Part shown: piece after piece, positions 43,734-52,574 of the stretch
Layout: every line of letters starts with the position of its first letter
Position numbering within the stretch: position 1 is the stretch's first letter
NCBI GenBank assembly: GCA_036373915.1
Contig: DASUUU010000157.1
Coordinates: 1-64,000 of the forward strand
Length of the DNA stretch: 64,000 nt
Direction of reading: 5' to 3'
From: JASLBX01 sp036373915
Lineage (GTDB): Bacteria > Actinomycetota > Actinomycetes > Jiangellales > Jiangellaceae
The notes under the pieces: generated by a model
Told to the model about the DNA's origin: nothing
The model's input: the letters and a program-made list of their open reading frames with translations, nothing else
Databases searched by the model: none
Program-made: the position numbers and the translations under genes

Positions 43734-43746
43734 TGACCATAGGTCA
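43734..43746. promoter_or_regulatory. TGACC-ATA-GGTCA palindrome upstream of symporter operon
   Basis: A 13-bp palindrome with perfect 5-bp arms ends 20 bases before the DUF4212 gene start, just upstream of its ribosome site. It could bind a dimeric regulator. It does not look like the direct repeats expected for LytTR proteins. The remaining 43504-43725 shows no gene. Confidence 0.5.
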
Positions 43747-43766
43747 GCCACCGAAGGGAGCCCGGT

Positions 43767-44096
43767 ATGGCGGAAACGGAACGAGCTAGCGAGGGTCGCG
43801 GCGAGGAGTCCCCGCCCGTCGACGACTCGTGGCGCAAGGAGTACTGGCGGCGAAATCTCCGCCTCATGGTGATCCTGCTGAGCATCTGGTTCACGGTCTC
43901 GTTCGTGTGCGGAATCCTGCTCGTGGATCAGTTGAACGAGATCGAGATCAACGGCTTCCCGTTGGGCTTCTGGTTCGCCCAGCAGGGATCCATCTACACC
44001 TTCGTGCTGCTCATCCTCGTCTACGCGCTGCGGATGGACCGGCTGGACGACGAGTACGGCGTCAGTGAGCGCGACGGGAACGGGAGGCGGTTGTGA
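43767..44096 (+). CDS. DUF4212 small subunit of sodium/substrate symporter
   Basis: The 109-residue protein matches DUF4212 closely: RKEYWRRNLRLMVILLSIWF, FVCGILLVDQLNEIEINGFP, and LGFWFAQQGSIYTFVLLILVYA, with two membrane helices. It partners the large symporter subunit at 44093 (4-base overlap). GAAGGGAG precedes the ATG. The operon is divergent from the first symporter operon. Confidence 0.92.
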   Translation: MAETERASEGRGEESPPVDDSWRKEYWRRNLRLMVILLSIWFTVSFVCGILLVDQLNEIEINGFPLGFWFAQQGSIYTFVLLILVYALRMDRLDDEYGVSERDGNGRRL

Positions 44097-45781
44097 GCAG
44101 CATTCAGGTCTGGACCTTTGTCTTCATCGCCCTTTCGTTCGGGACGTACATCTTCATCGCCTGGCGGAGCCGGGTGAGGGAGACCTCGGGGTTCTACGTC
44201 GCCGATCAGGGAATCCCGACCGTCGCCAACGGCGCCGCCGTGGCCGCGGACTGGATGTCGGCTGCCTCGTTCATCTCGATGGCCGGGCTCATAGCGTTCC
44301 TCGGCTCGGACGGCTCGATCTACCTGATGGGCTGGACCGGCGGGTACGTGCTGTTGGCCCTGCTGCTCGCACCGTACCTGCGCAAGTGGGGCAAGTACAC
44401 GGTGCCGGAGTTCGTCGGCGACCGGTACTCAGAGCTGGTCAGGACGATCGCCGCCGTCGCCGCGATCATCGTCTCGTTCACCTACGTCGTCGGCCAGATG
44501 CGCGGCGGCGGCATCGTGTTCAGCCGGTTCCTCGACCTGGAGATCACCGGCGGCGTCATGGTGGCCGCGGCGATCATCTTTCTCTACGCGGTGCTGGGTG
44601 GCATGAAGGGCATCACCTGGACTCAGGTGGCGCAGTACACGGTGCTGATCATCGCGTACCTGATCCCGGCGTTCGCGGTGGCCCAGCAGATGACCGGTTT
44701 CCCCGTGCCCCAGGTGACCTTCGGCCAGATCCTCGACGAACTCAACGCGATCAGCGCCGAGTTCGGTCTCGCCGAGTACACCCAGGCGTTCACCAACCGG
44801 CCACAACTCGACGTGTTCCTGGTGGCCATGTCGCTGATGATCGGGACGGCCGGCCTGCCGCACGTGATCATCCGCTTCTACACGACGAAGAGCGTGCGCG
44901 GAGCGCGTTACTCGGCGTTCTGGGCGCTGTTCTTCATCGCTCTGCTGTACACCACCGCTCCCGCGGTGGGCGCGTTCACCAAGTTGAACCTGCTCCAGGA
45001 CGTCCAGGGGGTGCCGGCGAACGAGTTGCCCTCATGGATCGACAACTGGGCGGCCACCGGGTTGGTGACCGTTGCCGAAGGAGCCGACACCATCGAGACG
45101 GTGGCCAATAACCCGGCCTCCGGCGCCGACCTGACGGTCAACAACGACATCCTCGTGCTGGCCAGCCCGGAGATCGCCGGGTTGCCCGCACCCATCGTCG
45201 GGCTCGTCGCTGCGGGCGGTCTGGCGGCGGCCATGTCGACCGCGGCGGGGCTGCTGCTGGTGATCTCCTCGTCGGTTTCGCACGACCTGTACTTCCGGCG
45301 GATCCAGAGGACCGCCACCGATGCACAGCGGCTCCGGGCCGGGCGGATCGCGATGGCCGGCGCTGTGCTGGTCGCGGTCTACGGCGGGATCAACCCGCCC
45401 GCGTTCGTCGCGCAGGTGGTCGCCTTCGCATTCGGGATGGCGGCGGCCAGCTTCTTCCCGATCATCGTGCTCGGCATCTTCTGGAAGCGGTGCAACGCCG
45501 TCGGCGCCGCGTCCGGCATGGTGGCCGGGTTGGTGTTCACGATCACCTACATGGTCTACACACTTCCGGTGTTCGGTACGTCGGCGAACGACCACATCTT
45601 CGACATCAGCCCCGAAGGCATCGGGACGATCGGCGCAATCGTCAATTTCACCGTGACGATCGTGGTGTCGAAGCTGACTCCGCCGCCGCCGAAGCACCTC
45701 ATCGAGATGGTCGAGAACATCCGGTACCCGGCGGCCCGCCGGGTCAGGGCCGGCGCCGTCGTTGAAGGCGAACGGGACTGA
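44093..45781 (+). CDS. Sodium:solute symporter large subunit (DUF4212-linked SSS family)
   Basis: The 562-residue protein begins VSSIQVWTFVFIALSFGTYIF and has about 13 helices with the landmarks GFYVADQGIPTVANGAAVAADWMSAASFISMAGL, LGGMKGITWTQVAQY and LMIGTAGLPHVIIRFYTTK. DUF4212-linked symporters take up acetate, propionate or pyruvate-like acids. An extra periplasmic-type loop near 310-345 (VAEGADTIETVANNPASGADL) is acidic. A strong hairpin ends the operon. Confidence 0.93.
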   Translation: MSSIQVWTFVFIALSFGTYIFIAWRSRVRETSGFYVADQGIPTVANGAAVAADWMSAASFISMAGLIAFLGSDGSIYLMGWTGGYVLLALLLAPYLRKWGKYTVPEFVGDRYSELVRTIAAVAAIIVSFTYVVGQMRGGGIVFSRFLDLEITGGVMVAAAIIFLYAVLGGMKGITWTQVAQYTVLIIAYLIPAFAVAQQMTGFPVPQVTFGQILDELNAISAEFGLAEYTQAFTNRPQLDVFLVAMSLMIGTAGLPHVIIRFYTTKSVRGARYSAFWALFFIALLYTTAPAVGAFTKLNLLQDVQGVPANELPSWIDNWAATGLVTVAEGADTIETVANNPASGADLTVNNDILVLASPEIAGLPAPIVGLVAAGGLAAAMSTAAGLLLVISSSVSHDLYFRRIQRTATDAQRLRAGRIAMAGAVLVAVYGGINPPAFVAQVVAFAFGMAAASFFPIIVLGIFWKRCNAVGAASGMVAGLVFTITYMVYTLPVFGTSANDHIFDISPEGIGTIGAIVNFTVTIVVSKLTPPPPKHLIEMVENIRYPAARRVRAGAVVEGERD

Positions 45782-45851
45782 TCGACCAACCGGCTGGATC
45801 GACTCGGGTCGGAAGAAGCATTAGCTGAGCTGCTGATCGGAGGTACGCAAG

Positions 45852-45883
45852 GGAGGGGCGCCCCGCAGGCGTGGCGCCCCTCC
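45852..45883. terminator. Bidirectional terminator hairpin
   Basis: GGAGGGGCGCC (45852-45862) and GGCGCCCCTCC (45873-45883) form a perfect 11-bp stem around 10 bases, between the symporter stop (45781) and the convergent amidohydrolase stop (45942). Confidence 0.85.
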
Positions 45884-45941
45884 TGCTTTGCCCCGCACAG
45901 CCAACCGCCTGTCCTGGCGCCGCTTGGCCGGTGCACCGAGC

Positions 45942-47519
45942 TCACCTGCGATGGCGGATGACCTGGCCGGCGGGAGTTCCGGTCGGCACACCATCGGCCA
46001 GCACCGGCACGCCGGTCAGCAGCGTGTACTTGACGCCGGTCGCAAGCTGCCACGGATCGTCGAACGTCGCGTTGTCGCGGACGGTTTCCGGGTCCAACGC
46101 CACGAGGTCCGCCACTGCCCCCGCCCGCACGACTCCGCGCTCCGACCACCCGAGTCGGGACGCCGGCAGCGAGGTCATGCGCCGCACCGCCTCCGGCAGA
46201 TCGACAAGTCCCTCGTCACGGCGGTAGTGGCCGAGCATCCGCGCGAACGTACCGAAGCTGCGCGGGTGCGGCCGTCCCTCCCCTGGGCACTCCAGTACCC
46301 AGCCGTCGCTCGCCACCGCAACGTACGGACGGCTCATGACCTGCCGGACGTCCGCCTCGTCCATCGAGTGATGAACGACGCTCACCTGTGCCTGCTGGGC
46401 GCGCAGGATCTCCACCAACGCCCGGCCCGGCCCGAAGCCCCGTTCGGTGGCGACGTCCATGACCGTCCGGCCGACGTACGTGTCGTACGGGCCGGGCGGA
46501 GTATGCGCGATCACCGTCCGGTCCGGCCAGTAGGTGTGCTGGAACTCGGCATCGAGTTCGGCGACTATGCGCTCGGTCTCCACCGGATCGGCGAGCCGGG
46601 CAAGTAACGCCGGAGCCCCGCCGTCCATCGCCCACGCGGGAAGGGACGCGGTCATTGTCGTGCTCGAGGCCGTGTAGGGATACTGGTCGGCGCCGACGTC
46701 CAGGCCGGTCCGGCGAGCGTCCTCGATCAGCTCGAGCGCCTGAACCACAGTGCCCCAGGCCGCCTTGCCAGCCGCTTTCAGATGTGAGATCTCCAGGCGG
46801 ATCCCGCTACGCCGCGAGATGTTGAGTGCCTCCTTCACCGCCTCGGCCAGCTTGGTGCCCTCGTTGCGCAGGTGGGTGGAGTAGAGCAGGCCCGCGCCTG
46901 CCGCCTCGGTGGCGATCGCCACCAACTCGTCGGTAGTGGCGAAGGTTCCCGGCGCGTAGATGAGTCCGGTCGAGAAGCCGACCACCCCGGCGCGCGCGGC
47001 GTCGCGCACAAGCGCCAGCATCCGGTCCAGCTCGGCCTCCGTCGGCGGCCGGTCGGCCGATCCCATCGCCGCAATGCGCAGGGCGCCGTGGCCGACTTGC
47101 AGCGCCAGGTTGACACCCAGCGGTAGGGCATCGACCGCCTCGGCGTACTCCCCTGCCGACCACCAGTCCCACGCTCCGTCACCGGTCAGCAGCCGGTGGC
47201 TGAGCAGCTCGTCCCTGTGCTCCGGCGTGATCGGGAACGGGGAGAAGCCGCAGTTGCCGGTAACGAGCGTCGTGACTCCCTGCGTGACCTGCGTGACGGC
47301 CTCCGGCGCTCCGAACACGGTGAAGTCCGCGTGCGAATGCAGGTCGATGAAGCCAGGGCTCACCACCAGGCCAGAGACGTCGATCTCGGTGCCACCGCCG
47401 GCGACGGCAGCACCGACTTCGGTGATATGGCCGTCACTTACGGCTACGTCGGCGCGGCGCGCGGCTGCTCCCGTGCCGTCGACGACCATGCCGCCACGCA
47501 GGACTAGGTCGCTGGTCAT
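45942..47519 (-). CDS. N-acyl-D-amino-acid deacylase family amidohydrolase
   Basis: The 525-residue product begins MTSDLVLRGGMVVDGTGAAARRADVAV and has the amidohydrolase metal motif GFIDLHSHADF, then VTTLVTGNCGFSPFP typical of the D-aminoacylase / AmdhD3 group, LEISHLKAAGKAAWG, and the metal-ligand region VVHHSMDEADVRQVM. It cleaves N-acyl bonds of D-amino acids or related N-carbamoyl or dipeptide substrates. ATG 47519 overlaps the carbonic anhydrase stop by 4 bases; the longer frame contains only antisense-like sequence. Confidence 0.9.
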   Translation of the reverse strand: MTSDLVLRGGMVVDGTGAAARRADVAVSDGHITEVGAAVAGGGTEIDVSGLVVSPGFIDLHSHADFTVFGAPEAVTQVTQGVTTLVTGNCGFSPFPITPEHRDELLSHRLLTGDGAWDWWSAGEYAEAVDALPLGVNLALQVGHGALRIAAMGSADRPPTEAELDRMLALVRDAARAGVVGFSTGLIYAPGTFATTDELVAIATEAAGAGLLYSTHLRNEGTKLAEAVKEALNISRRSGIRLEISHLKAAGKAAWGTVVQALELIEDARRTGLDVGADQYPYTASSTTMTASLPAWAMDGGAPALLARLADPVETERIVAELDAEFQHTYWPDRTVIAHTPPGPYDTYVGRTVMDVATERGFGPGRALVEILRAQQAQVSVVHHSMDEADVRQVMSRPYVAVASDGWVLECPGEGRPHPRSFGTFARMLGHYRRDEGLVDLPEAVRRMTSLPASRLGWSERGVVRAGAVADLVALDPETVRDNATFDDPWQLATGVKYTLLTGVPVLADGVPTGTPAGQVIRHRR

Positions 47520-48031
47520 GACGACGCGATTACGGTCTCGAGGCGCCCGGTGTCGACGTCGTAGACGAATCCGCCCACCGCCAGCCCGGCCGGTAGGAAC
47601 GGCCACGACCGGATCGCCTGGACGTCCCGCTCCAGCGTCGATCGTTGGTCGATGATCAGGTGGAAGTCCAGGCTGCGGGCGTCGATGCCGGACTGCTCGG
47701 CGATGAGCTGCTCCACTTCCTCCTGAGTCGTGCTGGCCATCTTGCACTTGGTGTGCGCGACGACCATCACCCGCGTGACGCCCAGGGCATGTGTCGCCAG
47801 CACGAGCGTACGCAGGACGTCCGGCGTAACGCGTGCACCTGCATTCCGGATGATCTTCGCGTCGCCGGGCCGGAGCCCGAGCATCTCAAGCGGCTCGATC
47901 CGCGAGTCCATGCATGTGACGATCGCCAGCCCGCGACCCGCGACCGCCGGCAGGCCCGCCAACTCGAACGACACCGCATAGCCGCGGTTAGCCTCAAGCA
48001 CATCGGCGAAGTCGGCAGGATCGTCGATCAC
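47516..48031 (-). CDS. Beta-class carbonic anhydrase
   Basis: The 171-residue product begins VIDDPADFADVLEANRGYA and has zinc ligands in VTCMDSRIEP and AHTKCKMAS, with IIRNAGARVTPDVLRTLVLATHALG between. This short form with CMDSR is the actinobacterial beta-CA. It interconverts CO2 and bicarbonate in the cytoplasm. The GTG at 48031 has AAGGAG nearby. The coupling with an amidohydrolase may serve hydrolysis of carbamoylated or CO2-releasing substrates; that is speculative. Confidence 0.92.
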   Translation of the reverse strand: MIDDPADFADVLEANRGYAVSFELAGLPAVAGRGLAIVTCMDSRIEPLEMLGLRPGDAKIIRNAGARVTPDVLRTLVLATHALGVTRVMVVAHTKCKMASTTQEEVEQLIAEQSGIDARSLDFHLIIDQRSTLERDVQAIRSWPFLPAGLAVGGFVYDVDTGRLETVIASS

Positions 48032-48137
48032 TCTCGCTGGCTCCTTACATCCCGGTGCAGGCTGGCCTCTAGGCTAGCGGCCTGCCTGGTCGGGCCGGCC
48101 GCGTACGGCGGGACAGCACGGGGACGAAGGGATCACG

Positions 48138-49544
48138 ATGCAGACGACTGACGACACGGGGGCCGAGCAACCGGTGCAAGTGCGCTTTCCCGACGGCTTC
48201 GTGTGGGGCGCGGCCACCGCGTCGTACCAGATCGAGGGAGCCGCTGCTGAGGACGGCCGGGCGCCGTCGATCTGGGACACCTTCAGCCACGCTCCGGGCA
48301 AGACCCACAACGGCGACACCGGCGACGTGGCGTGTGATCACTACCACCGCTATGCCGAGGACGTCGACCTGATGGCCGGCCTCGGCCTGCAGGCATACCG
48401 GTTCTCGGTGGCCTGGCCCCGCATCGTCCCGGCCGGCGTCGGCGAGCCCAACCCGGCCGGGCTCGACTTCTACGACCGACTGGTCGACGCACTCGTGGCG
48501 CACCACATCGAGCCGATCGTCACCCTCTACCACTGGGACCTGCCCCAAGCGCTCGAGGACGTAGGCGGCTGGCGGTCACGCGAAACCGCGTACCGATTCG
48601 CCGAGTACGCGGTTCACGTCTACGACCGCATCGGCGACCGGGTCGGCCGGTGGCTCACCCTCAACGAACCGTGGTGCTCGGCGTTCCTGGGCCATGCGGC
48701 GGGCGTCCACGCGCCGGGGCATAGAGACCCGGCGAAGGCCTTCGCGGCCGTCCACCACCTGCTGCTCGGCCACGGGGAAGCGGTGCGGACGCTCCGGTCG
48801 GCAGGGGCGGCCAGCGTCGGGATCACCGTCAATCCGGCTTCCGTCCGGCCGGCGGACGCCGAATCGGACGCCGACGTCGCGGCAGCCCGGCTGGTGGACG
48901 GGCTGCACAACCGCATCTTCCTCGATCCGATCTTCGGCCGCGGCTACCCGGACGACGTGCTCGAGGTGATCGGCCGCCACGGCGGCACGGACTGGCTGCG
49001 CGAGGGCGACCAGGACCGCATCGGCGCGGCGATCGACCTGCTCGGCGTCAATTACTACTATCCGACTGTCGTGGCGTCCGCACCCGGCGCGGCAGCCGTC
49101 CCGGAGTACCCCGGAACGGAAGGCATTGCGCTACCGCGCGCATCCGGTCCCGTCACCGCGATGGGCTGGCCGATCGAGCCGGCGAGCTTCACCGACCTGC
49201 TGGTCCGCCTGGCGACCGACTACCCCGGCGTCCCGTTGTGGATCACCGAGAACGGCGCTGCCTTCGACGACACGCCGTCCGCCGACGGTCGCGTGCCCGA
49301 CCCGGATCGGATCAACTACCTCGACGGACACCTTCGCGCCGTCCACGCCGCAATCGGGCGGGGCGCCGATGTGCGCGGCTACCTCGTCTGGTCGCTGATG
49401 GACAATTTCGAGTGGGCCAAGGGGTTCAGCAAGCGGTTCGGCATCGTCCGTGTCGACTACGACACGCAGGCGCGCATGCCGAAGGACAGCGCCTACTGGT
49501 ACCGGGACGTCATCGCGCGAAACGGCCTCACCGCCACCGACTGA
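48138..49544 (+). CDS. Glycoside hydrolase family 1 beta-glucosidase
   Basis: The 468-residue product has the GH1 N-terminal signature FVWGAATASYQIEGAAAEDGR, the acid/base Glu177 in TLNEPW, and the nucleophile Glu371 in ITENGAAF, ending with LMDNFEWAKGFSKRFGIV and DSAYWYRDVI. It cleaves non-reducing beta-glucosyl or galactosyl residues in the cytoplasm, for example from cellobiose. No sugar ABC transporter is adjacent. A family A inverted repeat follows the stop. Confidence 0.96.
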   Translation: MQTTDDTGAEQPVQVRFPDGFVWGAATASYQIEGAAAEDGRAPSIWDTFSHAPGKTHNGDTGDVACDHYHRYAEDVDLMAGLGLQAYRFSVAWPRIVPAGVGEPNPAGLDFYDRLVDALVAHHIEPIVTLYHWDLPQALEDVGGWRSRETAYRFAEYAVHVYDRIGDRVGRWLTLNEPWCSAFLGHAAGVHAPGHRDPAKAFAAVHHLLLGHGEAVRTLRSAGAASVGITVNPASVRPADAESDADVAAARLVDGLHNRIFLDPIFGRGYPDDVLEVIGRHGGTDWLREGDQDRIGAAIDLLGVNYYYPTVVASAPGAAAVPEYPGTEGIALPRASGPVTAMGWPIEPASFTDLLVRLATDYPGVPLWITENGAAFDDTPSADGRVPDPDRINYLDGHLRAVHAAIGRGADVRGYLVWSLMDNFEWAKGFSKRFGIVRVDYDTQARMPKDSAYWYRDVIARNGLTATD

Positions 49545-49580
49545 TCCGCCGGCACGCGCTGGGCCTTGGTTGCCTTTGAG

Positions 49581-49648
49581 CGCCTTTGCAATGCACACCT
49601 CAGGGAAGCGCGGATCTGCGCTTCCCATTGGTGTGCATTGCAAAGGGC
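49581..49648. repeat. Inverted-repeat element, family A (copy 2)
   Basis: CGCCTTTGCAATGCACACC...GGGAAGCGC (49581-49611) pairs with GCGCTTCCC...GGTGTGCATTGCAAAGG (49618-49645), leaving a 6-base loop. The arms match the element at 38594-38719. It lies between the GH1 stop and the convergent minus gene at 49713, so it can end both transcripts. Confidence 0.85.
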
Positions 49649-49712
49649 GCGAAGAGGTGGGTGCCCTGGCCTCGTGAAATTCCTGCGGGGACGGCGCTCA
49701 GCGGCCGGGGCG

Positions 49713-50126
49713 TCATTGCCGCAACAGCCAGCGGATCCGGTCGAGCGCGAACACATGGTGGATCACATTGAGTGCGCCGAGGACGATTGCGATCACCGGA
49801 GCACCGCCGAGCCAGAACATCACGCAGCCGCCGCCCAGCACGAGCACCTCGATGACAAGGCGCACCGGCCCGCTGACGGCGACCGGTGCCCGCCCGCCGC
49901 GGCTCGGGTCGTGAGCAACCGCGAACGCCCCCCACGCCACCACCGTCAGCACCAGCAGGCCGAGCCCCAGCGGCCACGAGCCAAGCTGCCAACCACCCCA
50001 GGCGAAGCCGGTCCACGCGGCCAATTCGAGCAGGAATCGAAGCGCCAGGTTCCAGCCCGGCATCTGTCCGTTGGGTTCAGCCACGATCTGTCCGTTGGGT
50101 TCAGCCTGTCCGTTGGGTTCAGCCAC
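49713..50126 (-). CDS. YrdB/DUF2568-type four-helix membrane protein with repeated N-terminus
   Basis: The product of up to 137 residues begins with three copies of AEPNGQ (VAEPNGQAEPNGQIVAEPNGQMPGW). A DUF2568-like membrane domain follows: LALRFLLELAAWTGFAWGGW, LLVLTVVAWGAFAVAHDPS, RLVIEVLVLGGGCVMFWLGG, and ALNVIHHVFALDRIRWLLR. The function is unknown. Because the repeated DNA copies the start codon region (GTG GCT GAA CCC), translation could start at GTG 50126 or the GTG about 42 bases downstream. The core domain is unaffected. Confidence 0.8.
   Translation of the reverse strand: MAEPNGQAEPNGQIVAEPNGQMPGWNLALRFLLELAAWTGFAWGGWQLGSWPLGLGLLVLTVVAWGAFAVAHDPSRGGRAPVAVSGPVRLVIEVLVLGGGCVMFWLGGAPVIAIVLGALNVIHHVFALDRIRWLLRQ
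50064..50124. repeat. Triplicated 19-bp repeat at the start of the DUF2568 gene
   Basis: CTGTCCGTTGGGTTCAGCC occurs at 50064-50082, 50088-50106 and 50106-50124, exact in all three copies. On the minus strand it encodes AEPNGQ and lies in frame (24- and 18-base steps). It is probably a recent slippage duplication. Confidence 0.85.
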
Positions 50127-50193
50127 GATCGCCGAGCGTAACCGCGCTGAGCCGGACGGGCCGAGCCGATCCCGGCTGGCAGAAAATAGGTTG

Positions 50194-50211
50194 TGAATGA
50201 GTACTCACTCA
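50194..50211. promoter_or_regulatory. TetR operator-like palindrome
   Basis: TGAATGAGTACTCACTCA is an 18-bp palindrome with one mismatched pair and a perfect TGAGTACTCA centre. It ends just before a TAGACT -10-like box (50214-50219) of the TetR gene starting at 50228. Such TGAGT...ACTCA sites are typical of exporter-linked TetR regulators. Confidence 0.72.
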
Positions 50212-50227
50212 GTTAGACTCTTACATC

Positions 50228-50815
50228 GTGCTGGAGACCAAGCGCTCGTCCCGAGCGGCGCCGATGCGTCCCGGGGAGCGACGCGCGGCGATCATCACAG
50301 CGACCGTGCCGCTCGTCAGAGAGCATGGGTTCGACGTGAGCACCCGGCAGATCGCCGAGGCCGCCGGCATCGCGGAGGGCACGATCTTCCGGGTCTTCGA
50401 GACCAAGGACGAGCTGTTGCAGGAGGCCGTCCGGGCCGCGCTCGACCCGTCCGAAACCGAGGAGAAGATGCGCGCCATCGACCCTGACCTGCCACTTGAA
50501 CAGCGGATCGAGGCCGCGGCAACGCTTCTGCAACGGCAGATGGCAAACAACGTGCAGCTCGTGGCGGCCGTCGGCCTGGCACGCATTCCGCACGAGGCCC
50601 ACGCCGACCGGCAGAACCGGCACGCGCAACACATCGAGCTGCTGAGCCGGCTGTTCGAGCCTGACCGGGCCGAGCTGTCGTGCGAACCTCGCGACGCGGC
50701 GCGGTATTTCCAGATCCTCGCGCTCGGCGGATCACACCCGCATCTGTCCGGCGGACGCACCTTGACGCCGGCAGAGATCACCTCCCTCCTCCTGAACGGC
50801 ATACACCGCCGATGA
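50228..50815 (+). CDS. TetR family repressor of the heterodimeric ABC exporter
   Basis: The 195-residue product begins VLETKRSSRAAPMRPGERRAA and has the HTH DVSTRQIAEAAGIAEGTIFRVFETKDELLQ. It precedes two ABC exporter genes by 25 bases in the same direction, so it is likely co-transcribed and autoregulated through the palindrome at 50194. GTG 50228 begins 9 bases after the -10 box, giving a very short or no leader. Confidence 0.9.
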   Translation: MLETKRSSRAAPMRPGERRAAIITATVPLVREHGFDVSTRQIAEAAGIAEGTIFRVFETKDELLQEAVRAALDPSETEEKMRAIDPDLPLEQRIEAAATLLQRQMANNVQLVAAVGLARIPHEAHADRQNRHAQHIELLSRLFEPDRAELSCEPRDAARYFQILALGGSHPHLSGGRTLTPAEITSLLLNGIHRR

Positions 50816-50840
50816 CCATCGAAGAACCGGAGCGCCCCCG

Positions 50841-52574
50841 TTGCTGATCGACCTGCTGCGAACCTACCTGCGCCCGTACCGGCGGTGGCTGGCCGGCGTC
50901 ATAGCGTTGCAACTCGCCGGAACGCTCGCCGCCTTGTACCTGCCGAGCCTCAACGCCGACATCATCGACAACGGCATCGCCCGCGGCAACACCGGCTACA
51001 TCGTCTCGACCGGCGGCTGGATGCTGATCGTGACGCTCGTGCAGGGGGTCAGCATCGTGGGCGGCGTGTACTGCGGCGCCCGGGCGGCGATGGCCTTCGG
51101 CAGGGACGTGCGCGCGGCGGTTTTCGCCCGCGTCGGCACCTTCTCCACCCGGGAGGTCGCGCAGTTCGGGGCGCCGTCGCTGATCACCCGCAACACCAAC
51201 GACGTGCAGCAGGTCCAGATGCTCGTGGTGGTCACGACGACCATGCTGGTGATGGCACCGATCATGGGCATCGGCGGCATCATCATGGCACTTCAGCAGG
51301 ACGTTGGGCTCTCCTGGTTGCTGCTGGTTTCCGTACCGGCGCTGCTGTTCGGCATGCTGCTGATCGTCCGCGAGATGCTCCCGGCCTTCCGGGCGATGCA
51401 GAGCCGGATCGACAACGTCAACCGTGTCATGCGCGAGCAGATCACCGGAATCCGCGTCGTGCGGGCGTTCGTCCGCGAGCGGGACGAATCCAGAAGGTTC
51501 GCCGACGCCAACGCAGCCCTGACGGAGACCGCCCTGCGGGTGGGCCGGCTGATGGCGTTGGTCTTCCCGTTCATCGTTATCGTGCTCAACGCCTCGAGCG
51601 TCGCGGTGCTGTGGTTCGGGGGCTTACGCGTCGAGGCCGGTCAGATGCAGGTCGGGGCGCTGACGGCGTTCCTCACCTACCTGATGCACATCCTCATGGC
51701 TGTCATGATGGCGACCTTCATGCTCGTGATGGTGCCGCGAGCCGCGGTCTCCGCCGAACGGATCAGCGAGGTTCTGGCGACCCGCTCGTCGGTAATCCCA
51801 CCGGCCGAACCGGTCACCGAGCTTCCGGCGCCAGGCACCGTGGAGTTGCGCGCCGCCGGGTTCGCCTATCCGGGTGCGGAGGAGCCGGTGCTCCGCGACA
51901 TCACCTTCAGCGCCGTAGCCGGCCAGCGGACGGCGATCATTGGCAGCACGGGTGCGGGCAAGTCCACGCTGCTGAACCTGATCCCCCGGCTGATGGACGC
52001 CACATCGGGCGAGGTACGCGTCGGCGGCGTCGACGTACGCCGGCTCGACCCCCGCGTGCTGCACGCCCAGATCGGTCTGGTCCCGCAGAAGGCGTTCCTG
52101 TTCACCGGGACGGTGGCGAGCAACCTGCGTTACGGCGATCCCGACGTCAACGACGACGACCTCTGGGCGGCGCTCGACGTCGCGCAAGCACGGCAGTTCG
52201 TCGAAGCACTGCCGGCCGGCCTCGACTCGCCCGTCGCCCAAGGTGGCACGAACTTCTCCGGCGGCCAACGCCAGCGGCTCGCAATCGCCAGGGCGCTGGT
52301 CAAGCGTCCGGCGATCTACTTGTTCGACGACTCGTTCTCAGCGCTCGACGTCGGGACGGACGCCCGCCTGCGCGCGGACCTGCGACCCTGGACGGCCGAA
52401 GCCGCCGTGCTGATCGTCGCCCAGCGGGTTGCCACGATCATCGACGCCGACCAGATCGTCGTGCTCGACGACGGCGCGGTGGTAGGGATCGGCACGCACG
52501 AGGAACTCGTCGAGACCTGCCCGACCTACGCCGAGATCGTCTCGTCCCAACTCGCTGCCGCGGAGGCCGCCTGA
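50841..52574 (+). CDS. ABC exporter half-transporter with degenerate ATP site (subunit 1)
   Basis: The 577-residue protein has six membrane helices (about 15-300) and a nucleotide-binding domain with Walker A GSTGAGKST (about 368), signature NFSGGQRQR (471) and Walker B LFDDSF (about 494). The catalytic Glu after Walker B Asp is Asp497, the hallmark of the degenerate subunit in heterodimeric exporters such as TM287/288 and BmrCD. The start codon is TTG. The second subunit follows with a 1-base overlap. It exports drugs, lipids or peptides; the substrate is unknown. Confidence 0.93.
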   Translation: MLIDLLRTYLRPYRRWLAGVIALQLAGTLAALYLPSLNADIIDNGIARGNTGYIVSTGGWMLIVTLVQGVSIVGGVYCGARAAMAFGRDVRAAVFARVGTFSTREVAQFGAPSLITRNTNDVQQVQMLVVVTTTMLVMAPIMGIGGIIMALQQDVGLSWLLLVSVPALLFGMLLIVREMLPAFRAMQSRIDNVNRVMREQITGIRVVRAFVRERDESRRFADANAALTETALRVGRLMALVFPFIVIVLNASSVAVLWFGGLRVEAGQMQVGALTAFLTYLMHILMAVMMATFMLVMVPRAAVSAERISEVLATRSSVIPPAEPVTELPAPGTVELRAAGFAYPGAEEPVLRDITFSAVAGQRTAIIGSTGAGKSTLLNLIPRLMDATSGEVRVGGVDVRRLDPRVLHAQIGLVPQKAFLFTGTVASNLRYGDPDVNDDDLWAALDVAQARQFVEALPAGLDSPVAQGGTNFSGGQRQRLAIARALVKRPAIYLFDDSFSALDVGTDARLRADLRPWTAEAAVLIVAQRVATIIDADQIVVLDDGAVVGIGTHEELVETCPTYAEIVSSQLAAAEAA

